Origin: Sphagnum magellanicum
Taxonomy: Eukaryota > Streptophyta > Sphagnopsida > Sphagnales > Sphagnaceae
Reading direction: 5' to 3'
NCBI GenBank assembly: GCA_021904315.1
Contig: CM038916.1
Span: forward strand, 558,001-622,000
DNA length: 64,000 nt
Each line of letters begins with the position of its first letter. Position 1 is the stretch's first letter. Of the stretch, positions 11,701 through 22,837 are shown in pieces. Both the position numbers and the translations under genes were made by a program. Below the pieces are notes generated by a model that was given only the letters and a program-made list of their open reading frames with translations, was not told the origin of the DNA and did not search any database.

Positions 11701-12960
11701 TTGAATAGGGAGTACATATATCGATTCAACATGCACAAATACATGTTTAATTAAGTTCAAACTAATAGGTAGTTATGTCTTAACTAATGTAGGAACAAAT
11801 ATGGTCCCTATTGAAGACAATCATGGTTCAGTAGTAAACATTGAATCTTTTTATTCGTCAGATATTCTAGAATGGAAATCATAACATACTAACACCTTTA
11901 GACGCTTAATTGGTGCTCCAAGTTTCTTAGTAACAAATATAATTATAATTGTACCCATTCCTTATATAATGATAATATTGTTGCCCTAATCATGAGACAC
12001 TTTAACATCTATTAGCTAAGGATGGCTTAACCACATAGAATAGCTAGAATCCAAAACACTACTTTGTATCATAGTGAAAGTTACTATATATGGAATTCCA
12101 TGGACAAGGACCCTAAGATCTTTGATTAGACCTAAAGGTTTAACAATGGTTTGATCAACCATGTGTAAATTATAAGGTGATGGGTTTGTTTTTGACATAC
12201 ATAGTTACACTCTTAATTTCTCAGCAATTATATTTATTTAAAAACCACCATCTAAAAGTATTTCTATAAAATTATTTTTTACTTGAACTTGTATCATTGC
12301 CATCTGATGATCAATGGCTACTAAAACAACTACTGGTTCTTGTATAATAGGTTTTGATGGTACCGGGTTAAGAATGTAGCATTTAATATTAGGTATTATT
12401 TGCAACAATTGTCCCAAGTTTAGTGTATACTTGGTTTCCAAGACTTGTTTGTTGATATCCTTTAGAATTTATTCCAATTTTTTCTTTGTTGTAACTTGTT
12501 TTCTTGTCATAGATTGCTTATTTACATCATCGATTCAATTATTTCAACTAGTTGACTTGTATTAGAGTTATTAGGCAATCCAACCCAATTATTATGCAAT
12601 GGCTCCTCATTAATGGTGGTAGGTTGTTTGTCAAATTCCACCATGTTGTAGCTATCTAACAATTTCAATAAATGAATTTTGTAAATGTTCATCTTGTTGC
12701 CAATTTTCAACTCCTTTGACTTTAACTGGTTTTCTTTCCTTCAACACATGTTGTTCTAGTTATTGATTATGAGTAGTAATAGCAGCTACCACATTGGTTG
12801 GTACATTGTCAAGTTTAAATGATTTAGGTGTTGTTATAGCATTATAACTAACAAGTTTAGTTCTAAACATGTTTTGTACCTCAAACTTCTTGGGACATTC
12901 TCCAAATCTATGTTTTGCACTAAAATAGATTATGTAGGGATAATGAATAGGTATTCTAAC
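8705..12960 (-). pseudogene. Ty3/Gypsy-type gag-pol remnant, unit A
   Basis: Decayed polyprotein read leftwards. In order: a CCHC zinc knuckle at 12936-12895 with its first two cysteines changed to tyrosine; an aspartic protease at about 12441-12000 (EILLDGG and, further on, VHGIPYIVTFT and LDSSYSM); a linker; reverse transcriptase at 11424-10993 with LSPIVVVPKKN, CVDLKKLN and LDGFSG; then integrase pieces from 10190 to 9278, ending in SYRTAYKVGIGHTPFQLVYG, and a C-terminal tail to 8705. Protease before RT before integrase identifies the Ty3/Gypsy order. The second half of RT and the RNase H are missing: RT breaks off after the LDGFSG motif and integrase zinc-finger sequence follows. A solo LTR has inserted at that point. 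Many stops; not functional. Confidence 0.85.
10195..10984. mobile_element. Solo LTR (790 bp) with 5 bp target duplication
   Basis: A GC-richer island beginning TGTTGCAACC and ending GCGCGTCA, that is, TG...CA, flanked on both sides by ATTTA (10190-10194 and 10985-10989). It has no coding sequence, which fits a single LTR left by recombination. Several short frames inside are chance openings. It interrupts the pol remnant of unit A and belongs to a family unrelated to the AT-rich LTRs nearby. Confidence 0.75.
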
Positions 12961-13039
12961 CGGTTTAGCAGGTTGAGTTTTAGTTTATGTTATAGGTTTT
13001 GTATACTTAACCATGGTAGTAAGTACAAATGGTACCTGA

Positions 13040-13479
13040 GATTTTAAAATTAAATATATTAATTATTTTAAACTTCATTTTTTGAATAATCAAAACGAAT
13101 TTTTTAAATCATGCAAATTGATTTCAAACTTTTTGTACAAAAAATACATGTTTTGTTTAAATCAAGTATGTGTTCATTGGGTAAACTTGATGAAAAAACA
13201 AATCATATTTTATATATCTTTCTAGTTCCCTTCCTCCCATTTTCCTTTTACCTCTCATTTTTCAACACTTGTGTATATATCACAAAAACCAAGCTCTTTT
13301 GGATCATAACTAGTTGGACTAGATTACTCTGCTCATGGGGTGGTGGACCCAAAACCAATTGGTAAAAACAAATGATGAATAGGTGAAGTTGGACTAATAG
13401 GAAACCCGCATAAAAGATTGTGGTGAGGTTGGACATGCCATCATCATTATCCAATGAAAATCTTCAAATGGTTTGTTTA
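13040..13479. other. Intergenic, no gene seen
   Basis: Sequence homologous to Gag stops near 13040. The following 440 bp contains only short frames without recognisable content. Confidence 0.4.
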
Positions 13480-14620
13480 GTTCACCTCTCTAATTTTAAA
13501 CCCCATATCTTTTTCATTGTAAGTTCATTTTGAATGATTAAAAAAATTATGGGTGCACCTACTAACAATCTACAATACCTCTCGAAACTTCAAATGTAGC
13601 AAAACACTAAGAAAATAATTTAATCTCAAATCCAAAATTATAATATTTTGTTTGAAATGTTTTGAAAAAAATAAATTTAACCTCTCTAGCTAGTTTGAAA
13701 CCCCATATCTTTTTCAGTTTAAGTTTGTTTTGAAATTTAAAAAGTTATGGGTGTGCCAACTAGTGATTTTCAAGACTTCTTTGAAATCCAAATGTAACTA
13801 AATTATGAAAAAACAATTTAACCTCAAAATTTGAAACTATTTTAACAAATCTATCACCAAATATGAACCCCTTTACACAAAACAACCCATATCCTTTTCA
13901 TTCTTTGACCAAATTAAGTGTTTTTGTAGCGTTGAAAATGTTCAATGGAAGGCTACAAAATTTATTTTAATAACAAAGAAAAGAACAATGTGTAAGAAGT
14001 CAACTTCCTTTGAAATATAAAGCATATGGTGGTAAGCGTATTTACTTTAGTTGGAATAAAGTTGTAATTTTGGATTTTGAGATTAAGTTATTTGTCATTG
14101 TTTTGTTGCATTTGGATTTGAAAGAGGCCTTATAAATATTTAGTTGATACACCCATAGGTTTTTAGATCATTCAAAAGAGACAAAAAATGAGAAAGATAT
14201 GTGATTTGACATTAAAAAGGGTTTTAAGTTTTTTCTTCAAAACATTTGAAACAAAATATCAATTAAATTACAACTACAATTTTTATTAGATGGTGCTTAA
14301 GCTTTTCTAAACTACGATTAACCATTTGAACTTAACTAATTGTCTATATCAATTACAATGCAACTATAATGCACCATAGGTCTACTTGCAAATTTTTTAA
14401 AAAACATTTGAAACAAAATATCATAGTTTTGAATGTTGAAATAATTTTGTTGTTTTTAGTTTGTAACATTTGGAAGACAAAATTGTCTTGTATATCCCTA
14501 GTCATAGGTTTTTAAATCACTTAAAATGGACTAAAAATGAGAAAAATATGGGGTTTGAAAATAAAAAGGGTTAAATTTTTTTCTTAAAAAAAAAGACAAA
14601 ATATCACAAATCTCCTCTTC
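13480..14620. mobile_element. Fold-back-like element with duplicated arms
   Basis: The left arm has two direct copies of a roughly 190 bp unit (about 13480-13680 and 13681-13860) marked by AACCCCATATCTTTTTCA and a following ATGGGTG. The right arm has the same unit twice in inverse orientation (about 13985-14230 and 14400-14620), marked by AGAAAGATATG and GAAAAATATGGGG. Large inverted arms made of internal repeats and no coding sequence fit a fold-back type transposon. Exact ends and target duplication were not found. Confidence 0.55.
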
Positions 14621-16190
14621 CTTGCTCCTTTGCTTTTGATGTTTTGAAAAAATTTGTAATCCTTTAATCTGCATTTCTAATGACAGAAAGATTGTCATTG
14701 ATTTGGTTAAAAAAAGAAGAAAATATTAAAATTTGCAATGGATTATAGGCTTGTGTTCAATGTTGGGTGGTTCGAGGTACTTAATATCCAATTATTAATT
14801 AAACTAAAACAACTACCTATATTAGTTAATTAGTTTAGTTTGTTTATTAATTATTGTAGATAATATTAACTAATAGGGAAAAATCTTCATAATTTGTTTA
14901 ATTTATTATTATGAAATCGATAAAAATAAAATAACATTATTAATATTAACTATTTAAAGATTGCATTAACTATAAAGATTGGGACAAATACATACATCAA
15001 TCTAATAACATTATTACTTTCAAATGTTAAATTGTAATTAGTTATAAGCTAGATTACTATTTTTTAATTAGTTTTATAAATAATAATATTATGATATGAT
15101 CTTAATTTAAACGAATAATTAGTAGTTAATTCCTATTAATCAATTTAGCATATAAGGTGCCTACGCTTGGTTAAACTATGGCCAACCATTTAAGGTTAAT
15201 TAAATGTTTTATGTGACACCTAAAGTACACTTAAGGCTAAGCCATGAAGCATTTAGACTTAACCTAGCTAAACCACATGCCTAAACCTTTAATGCATGCC
15301 ATGTGTGCAAGTACCTAATACTTTAAATAATAACAAATATTAATTAATTAATCCAAAAATAAAATTAATATTTAATGTATTTACTTATTTGTAAATTACT
15401 TATAAACTAATTATATTTTTCTATTTATTTTTAAATTTTAAATCAATTTTTTTTTTACTTTTAAAATTCTAGTGATCAACTTATTAAATATAAAATAATT
15501 AGGTTTTAAATTGACTATCTAGCAAAATAAATTATTAATTAGTTGGTAATTCCTGAATATAAATTATAAATTATTAAATTAAATTTTAGATATTAAATTA
15601 ATATTAATTCATCATTAATATTAAATAAATAATTTAATTCATGCATAATTTAATTTAATTGTTTTAATAATTAATTTTTAACTAATTAATATTTATTAAT
15701 TATTAAACATAATTATATAGTTGGGGTAATCCAATTTATAAACTAGATGAGGCCAAATTTTTAATGGCCAACTTTCGATGTATGTTGGTCAATGGCAATA
15801 ACCATTTGTCTTCCCATCACAAGTCCAACAAGTTTTGTATTCCAATGATTCTTCCAACCCATGGTGGAAGTTTATATTACATAAGGAGCCATGGAGCAAG
15901 TGCATGTTCTTAGACACCTATGGGGGAGTACATTATCACAAATGACTATGGAAGTGTTAGATGCATAAGGGGCAATGGTAAATGCACCAACCATTCCAAG
16001 TAATGTTGGTGCAACATTCCTCTCTAGGGAGGAGTCATTATTACTCAATGAATTAATGCAATTTAGCATTGAAAGACAATCTCAAGGAAGAAATTTTAAG
16101 ATGTAGACATTTGTTTCAATAAGCAAGGAAATGTCAACTTAATGTTCCACATTTTTTTAACCCCTCCCATACCATGCCCAATGACTTTAA
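14621..16190. other. Extremely AT-rich intergenic DNA, no gene seen
   Basis: Especially from 14780 to 15720 this is almost all A/T, with many TTAATTAA and ATTATTAA runs. A small less AT-rich patch lies at 15150-15310. No coding or RNA feature could be supported. Confidence 0.5.
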
Positions 16191-16197
16191 ACGAAAA

Positions 16198-16826
16198 TGT
16201 TTGTGTTTCCCACTTTTAATGTTCTATCACATCTAGACACCATGAAATTAAAAAAATTCCAACAAATTTAGGGTTTTTAATGGCAAGGTGCAATGTAATG
16301 AAAGTTATTGACTTCAAGATTAAGGGGTTCTAAAAATACCAAAGTTGGAAGTTAGTCACAACAAAGTTGTTAGAAATCACAATTAAGTTGAACCTAAAGT
16401 CAAATCAAAGTTGAACCATAGCGGAAAACACATACATTATTTCATCCATCAAAATTTTCAACATTCATTCATCCATAAACAAGGTTAACCAAGACAATGA
16501 AATGATCCACATGATAGAGTTTAACAAATTTTGAAAGTGAATCTCTCCATTATAGTTTGATTATGAATTTATTAATTAAAAATAAAAATTAATGGTCAAT
16601 TGGCAACAATGGTTAATGCCATACACTTACCAACCTAGTCAAAAAAGTCAATTGAATTGAGGTGTGAAGTGGGTCACGTGGAATTTGTTGAAATAAATAT
16701 AATTATGTAGTTTAAAGCAAGTTCAACTTGACATGTAGTCAAAATTTGGTTGGTTAGAAAATGGATTTTTTTCCCTACTATTGGTAACAACTGGTTAGTA
16801 TATATATTTGAAAAATTAGGTTAACA
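16198..16826 (-). repeat. Probable 3' LTR of Gypsy-type unit B
   Basis: The inner boundary at 16826 is well placed: on the minus strand a purine tract (16831-16840) leads into TGTTAACC. The first 45 bp of this LTR resemble the start of the LTR at 22837 (minus strand). The outer end at 16198 is only a TG-start at the expected length, and most of the body is not visibly similar to the 22 kb LTR, so the two may be very old or from different insertions. Confidence 0.4.
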
Positions 16827-18500
16827 TTACACCCCTTAAAAATTAGATTTCGTCCTCAAAATCAATCACCTAAAACTACCTATTTAACTCCTGTAATCAA
16901 ATCATCAATAGGTTGTTCACCTATGATATCAATAGGTTCAACCTAAAAAAAGGTATAGATCATGGTGTTTCAGCAACATGTGTGTCCTTCAATACTATAT
17001 TTGGAGTCCTGAAAACCTCAGAAGCATGATAGTGTCAATTAAGGTTACCTTTGCACCTACCCCAATCTCTAGTATCATTAATGTTATGGGTTTGGGAGTA
17101 ATAGGTTTTTCTAATCCTTCTACATGAGTACTAATAGTTACAATAGGTACTTCCACATATTTTATGGGCAAAGACAAAGTACAAAAAATAATGGCCAACT
17201 TTGTTCCTCTTCTAATTGGCTTTGGTTCTTTAATGGTAATGACAACATGTTCACTTCGAAAACTTGTAACTACAATTGATGCCTGCATAGGTGAAAACTT
17301 TTGGGAAATAGTAATAGATACCTTAACCAAATTTCTAGTAAGTTGGTCATATGTATAGCCATCAAATTGTAACCGATATGCAACTAGTTCATTCAAATAA
17401 GCTTCTTCATTTGCATGAACTATCTTCAAACTGTCTTGGATATGTTTTTCTATAATTTCCTATATGGTTTGCCACCATTCCTTCCATTTCGGGTTTTATC
17501 TGCTAATGTTTAGTTATGTACCTTAAGCAAGGCATTGTCCAAAAATAATTTCTCAAACTCTTTCAACCAATTATCCATGTAGGTAGTTTGAAAAAAAAAT
17601 TACTTGATGATTGATGAAATGTTTCCAATTTGCCTTTCAATTTTTGGATTTGTCCTCAAAATTCATGGGTGATTATCCATGTCAATGTTGATTTCCGTCA
17701 ATTGTTCCTTCTATTGGAAACAAGTGTTCTCCAATTCTAAAAAAATATTTATCCATTGTACACTAATGGCTTCCATCTTACCATAATCATTTGTTAACTA
17801 GTCAAAGTTAGTTTGTAGGGCTTTTAGGTTGTTATGGGTTTAAAAAGTAGCGTGGTTTAGCTCATTATAACCCTATTATACAATTTTAGCCTTCTTCATT
17901 GCCCTTTTAGCTTCAACACTTTTAGCAACCAGGTGCTTATTCTCTATATTTTTAAAAAATCTGGGTTTTCATAGTAACAAGTCCTTATATTTATTTTGCA
18001 GGGCTTGTTCATGGCTAACTAGTTCCAAACAACAAACCTATATCTGGTTGTTGGTGTCTTTTAACAAGTTTTCAACAATATTATATTTGGATTTAAAATA
18101 GGTTAAATTGTCTACTATTTGAAGCCAAGTCTGAGCAACTAGGGTTACTTGTTCAAACAAAAGTGTACCTTGTTTCAAGCTTTTGTGTTGAGCATAAGAT
18201 ACCCATGTCTTAGGAAAAATATAAACAAGTATAGGTTGAACTGGTTCAACAAGTTTAAGTTGAACCGGTTGAACTAGTTCTATACCTGTTGGTAATATTT
18301 ATCTAGCTTATTCTATAGGAGCAGAAGTTTCTTGAATAAGTAAAGGTTCTTAATTTGATACTTGTTCAAAATCAAATTTTGTTTGATCTTCCATGAACTA
18401 GTCACTTTCCATCCTTATTGATTCATTATCATGCTATGTAATAACATCAATTTCCATGTCCTCATTGCCTTCCTCCATAATCATGATTCACCAATGGGTG
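16827..18500 (-). pseudogene. Extra retroelement reading frame (ORF3), unit B, decayed
   Basis: Second copy of the unrecognised ORF3 protein. It can be followed from about 18497 (acidic start, MIMEEGNEDMEID) through a Val/Gln/Pro-rich stretch near 18240, a coiled-coil region (about 18180-17600), the segment LKEFEKLFLDNALLKVHN, the conserved NPKWKEWWQ block near 17480, and the open tail 17429-16995. Nearly all stops lie at codons one transition away from Gln, Arg or Trp, as expected of methylated, deaminated DNA. One frame change lies just before NPKWKEWWQ. The 3' end runs into the polypurine tract of the presumed LTR. Confidence 0.6.
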
Positions 18501-19059
18501 TGAGGTTTTTTATTATATGGTGAATTGGTTGGTTTTAAACCCAACCATTCATTGGGTGTTGACAACTTAGTTTATATTTTCACTTGGTGTGATTATCAAA
18601 TTGGTCATGGTGACATATTAGCTGAATGCACTAATCAACGCTCATTAATGAATTGCTCCTTGCTCACAACCTCATGAGAAGGTTTTCTAAATTGTTCCGT
18701 AACAACCTTTTTTTTATCTCTTAAACTAGTTGTGGTTTTGGAAAGCCAATAGGTGTATCTTCTTTTGATAATGGAAATTAGTGTCATAAGCAAACTTCTA
18801 TAACTAGTCCAAAATAATAAGTTATTGCCTTCCTGTTAGGCCTTAATAACCTTGTTATAATCTATTTCTAATTATTATTACAAATCATGGTTTTTCAAGA
18901 TGTTCAAATTGACTAACTTGTCATTTTGATTAATGGACATGTACATTTTGAGTAAAGGTCAGGGGTTTGAATGACACATGTATGTGTTAATTGATCAATT
19001 TAACTATAGTGGTTTATTTGAGTAGATACACATAATCAAATTGTATAACATTAGTCAAA
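18501..19059. other. Retroelement-derived DNA, no frame resolved
   Basis: Composition and short phrases resemble the flanking ORF3 region, but no continuous protein could be followed. Confidence 0.35.
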
Positions 19060-19394
19060 ATGGCCAATGGTCTTTAATCAAGTTAAACAATTAGTCAAGT
19101 TGAACAATTAATCAAAATGGCCAAAGATCTTTAGTAAAAATGACTAATGGTCTTTAGTCAAGTTGAACGTTTAATCAAAATGGCCAAAGATCTTTAGTAA
19201 AAATGACTAATGGTCTTTAGTCAAGTTGAACGTTTAATCAAAATGGCCAAAGATCTTTAGTAAAAATGACTAATGGTCTTTAGTCAAGTTGAACGTTTAA
19301 TCAAAATGGTGAATGATCCTTAGTAAAAATGACCAATGGTCTTTAGTCAAGTTGAACATTTAATCAAGATGACCAATGATCCTTAATCAAATAT
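19060..19394. repeat. 63 bp tandem repeat
   Basis: Units with TGACTAATGGTCTTTAGTCA start at 19141, 19204 and 19267, with a variant at 19330 and partial units on the left: an exact 63 bp period. Each unit is itself a diverged pair of roughly 30 bp (AATGGCCAAAGATCTTTAG and AATGACTAATGGTCTTTAG). Confidence 0.85.
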
Positions 19395-19397
19395 GAC

Positions 19398-19620
19398 ATG
19401 GTTTACTACCCTATGTATCTACCTCCTATTTATTCATCCACCTATTTATTTAGTTTAATTATTTGCCCACTTATTATCCACCCACACACCTACCTATTAT
19501 TTACCTCCAACCTATTTACCTATACCTTCTCACCTACTAACCTACATACCTACCTATGTTTTTCACCTTCACACAACCTACCTATTTACTTACCTATCCA
19601 CCCATTTACATATTTAATTT
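19398..19620. repeat. Pyrimidine-rich CCTA/CCTATTTA tract
   Basis: Low-complexity DNA built from CCTACC, CCTATTTA and CACCTA motifs on the plus strand. It creates an open frame of Tyr/Pro/Leu-rich sequence that is not a gene. Confidence 0.7.
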
Positions 19621-19629
19621 TAAACACAA

Positions 19630-19998
19630 GGTTTAACCACTATGTTTAACCATTAGGGTTAGGCAAATTTTAATCATTAGGTTTTAATTAAATTTAACAA
19701 ATAGAAGTTTAGCCATTATGTTTAACCATTAAATTTTGGCATTAAGTTTAGCCTAAGTGGAACATTAAGTTTAGCCAATAGGTATAACCTTAGTTTAACC
19801 ACTAAGTATAACCTAGGTTTAGCCACTATGTTTAACCATTAAATTTATCAACTAAGTTTAACCACTAGGTTTAGCCACTAAATGTATGAACTAGGTTTAG
19901 CCATTACGTTTAGCCATTAAATTTATGAACTAAATTTAACCATTATATTTAATCATTAGGTCTAATCAAGGTTTAATCATTATGTTTAGCCACTTTCT
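19630..19998. repeat. Short degenerate tandem repeat (TTTAGCCATTAAGT type)
   Basis: About twenty imperfect copies of a 14-20 bp motif such as GGTTTAGCCACTAAGT. Together with the two preceding arrays it occupies the place between Gag and ORF3 of unit B where pol would be expected. Confidence 0.7.
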
Positions 19999-19999
19999 T

Positions 20000-21990
20000 C
20001 ATAGATAATTGTAGGTTCCTTGTGCTTGATAAGGGTATCTTTTACCATACCCATTGTTGTTAATCTAAGGTATGGTTGCAAATATGCTATGAAAATAGCA
20101 GTTAGGGACACATCGATAGCTTTAACTTGCAAGTAGTTAACAAGTTGTAGCAAACGCTCATAATAAACCTCTACTCATTCACCAACTTGTTGTTGGAAGT
20201 TCCTCCATTGCATGTAAACTTCTTCGCCATTCTTCACAATTCAAAAATGTTTGCAAAATGCTTGCTCCAACTTTTCAAAAATGTAATTGGGATGATCTTG
20301 TACAAAGTTTTCACCCCACTCCGGAATATTGTTTCATAAAATGAAATGAATAGGTTCGTGACAATAGCTTCCATAGTTTCCCCATTAACTTTGATAGTTT
20401 TTTTTAAAACTTTGATGTGGACATCACGATCAATATCCTTCACGTATGTTGGATATTGAAATATTTGATGTGGCAATTTACTAGTTGATTCAAATTGAAC
20501 TACAACTGATGGGTACCATGGTGGCATGAACATTTTTGAATAAGGTGTTAACCATTTGTAAAATCCAATGCATTGGTCGTGTGGCATTCCTCTAAGTGGG
20601 TTTCGATTAGGTGATCCTCCATTAAACGAATTTCCATGTGGTTCTCCACCCGACTATGGATGTAAATTAGCCTTTCTTGGCTAGTGAATTGAAACATCAT
20701 TACCATGGATAAGTAGTCCATTAGCAACATGTATGTTAATAGGTAAAGTTGCAACTGTTATTTATTGAATAGGTACACCCCTGGAAATTAAAATTGGTTG
20801 TGTTAATCCAAAAGTTAATATCTTGACAAAATATTGAGTTTATTCCAACTATTCAACAAGTGGCATCGGTTTTACTTGGGTAGTATCAGATGCATAATTC
20901 TCCTTTCTTCCAGAAATCAATGGATTAAATCCTTTGATTCTAGAATAATACATTGAGTATTGTTAGGATCCATGGGTATAAAAGGTGGAACTGTATTATA
21001 CCACATTAGATACGGTATAACTTCAAGTTGTCTTATTATTAGTGTTGTAAAATGTTGTTACCAACCTAGGTTTTAACTAATTGGTGTTGGATGGCAATTG
21101 TGATCGAATTGTGACATGGGTACACTAGCGTGTATTATTGGTGTGCTCGATGTAGTAGGTGGTAGAGAAGTTTTGAATTATTCTTTCATTAATCGCTTTA
21201 ATTTATCATCCACAAAGGGACAATTTTTGAATTCATGTTCAACCTGTCAACAATATGCACATGTTAATGCAATTTCAACAATAGGTTGTGGGGTCATAAC
21301 CAATATATTTCGTTGAATAGGTGGTTGTTCAACAATTCCTAAAACATGCATAATTTGCCAAACACCTTGAATGACATGTTGTGTTTGTTGGACAACAATA
21401 AGGACTGCGATTATGTCCATTGGTTCTACATGTTGTTGAAAACTAGATTGGTGTGAAGGTCCACTCCAAATTGCGTAGTTTTTTTCACCAGTTTAAAAAT
21501 TGATCACACTCCAATTCTTAATTTGCCATGATTGGATTCAAAACAACAACCGGTTTAGATTTGTAGTACCCAACAACTAATGTTAATCGAGATGATATAA
21601 TAACTCATGGAATGTCGTAATTGGGTGTTGTAAACTATCACCTATGTGTTGTAGAGGTTATTTCATCAGCATGTCAAATAAGTGGGGTGTTTTGTCCACC
21701 CATTTGTGCATTTAACCTTCGTTCTTGGGACAATTGTTGGGGTGTCAAAAATCAATCGATTGAAGGTACTTGTGGTTCTCTTATTTCCTCTTGCTCTATT
21801 AGTATCTAATGAAGAGGTAAAATTGCCATAATGGGTTGTTGAGGTTCATTGTTGGGAACATCAATTGGTTGAATTCCTTTGGTTTGAGAATATGGTTGCT
21901 CTTGTGAATGGGTTGTTTCATGAATGGGTTGTTGTGGTATTCCTAATTTTGATTACCTTCTTAAGCCCCTTGTGACTACTCTTGACATTT
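20000..21990 (-). pseudogene. Gypsy-type Gag remnant, unit B
   Basis: Read leftwards. A Gln/Pro-rich N-terminal part (about 21990-21100) is broken by stops. The core Gag region at 20587-20234 contains YPTYVKDIDRDVHIKVLKK, KVNGETMEAIVTNLF and a following segment ending near 20000 with the residues of a capsid-like domain. The phrase order matches Gag of plant Ty3/Gypsy elements. No zinc knuckle, protease, RT or integrase follows. A presumed primer-binding site and LTR lie upstream at 22184-22837. Confidence 0.65.
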
Positions 21991-22183
21991 TTTATATATA
22001 ACTTAAAACAATTATTAATTCAAGTTTTTTTAATCAACATGTTACTACTGAAACTAGAACTCATCAAGGCACAAAAAACTTTTAGAAAACTACTAAAATT
22101 ATTTCAAATTCAAAATTCAAAATTCAAAACAAAATAATCGTTAAAAACTATAAAATGTAATGTGATTGTTCACAATTCTGTTT

Positions 22184-22202
22184 CACTGCATGGTCACCAA
22201 AA
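22184..22202 (-). other. Presumed primer-binding site of unit B
   Basis: On the minus strand TTTTGGTGACCATGCAGTG follows directly on the LTR end TTAACA. TGG at the start is usual for a tRNA-complementary primer site. Which tRNA it matches was not determined. Confidence 0.4.
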
Positions 22203-22837
22203 TGTTAAGGGTTTTTTTTATTAGTCTTAAATTTAAATTTTTTTATCTACTAAGTGTTTTAATTATGGTTTAGATGATATCAAAATAGGTTGCTTCATAT
22301 CAATAGTTTTGGAAATTAGATATAGATGTTTCTTTTAGATGCAAAAAAAAAATCAATTTAATCTCTCATAGCAAGTTGAAGAAATAAAATATCAAAATTC
22401 TAAGTGAACATGTTCATAAAACAAAATATTAGTAATAAGCAATATCTAAAAATTCAAAGAAGAAAGAAGTTCCGAAGGTTCGAAAGTTTACAAGAAGTTT
22501 CAAAAAAATCTTTATTTATTTTTCAATCCTTTTATTTATACCAAACATAATATTGTTTTAAATTATACAATCAATAGCCAATAAAACTTTAAATTTAAAC
22601 TACTACAACTATTAGTCACAATTTTAAACCAACTTGTTACTATCAACAACTAGTTATTATAACAAGTTGATTACCAATTTATTTAACCCATTGAGTACCT
22701 TATCACATGTTACTAGTTATTTCAATAGACTGTTTCACCTAAGGTCTTATTACCAATTAATAATTAAACTAAGTTTCAAAATCACATTGCTTCAATGGTT
22801 GCTAGTTGTTATATATAGTTGAAAATTTGGGTTAACA
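22203..22837 (-). repeat. Probable 5' LTR of Gypsy-type unit B
   Basis: A 635 bp AT-rich segment that on the minus strand starts TGTTAACCC and ends CCTTAACA, so the termini are TG...CA with a short inverted repeat. It is followed by a TGG-starting primer site. Its start resembles those of the other two presumed LTRs at 16826 and 3155. Confidence 0.5.

Noticed and set aside
14757..14780. TGTTGGGTGGTTCGAGG, similar to the left end of the hAT-like MITE
   Set aside because: No matching right end or target duplication was found in the following kilobase.
19398..19649. 83-residue Tyr/Pro/Leu-rich frame
   Set aside because: Encoded by a CCTA-type low-complexity tract.
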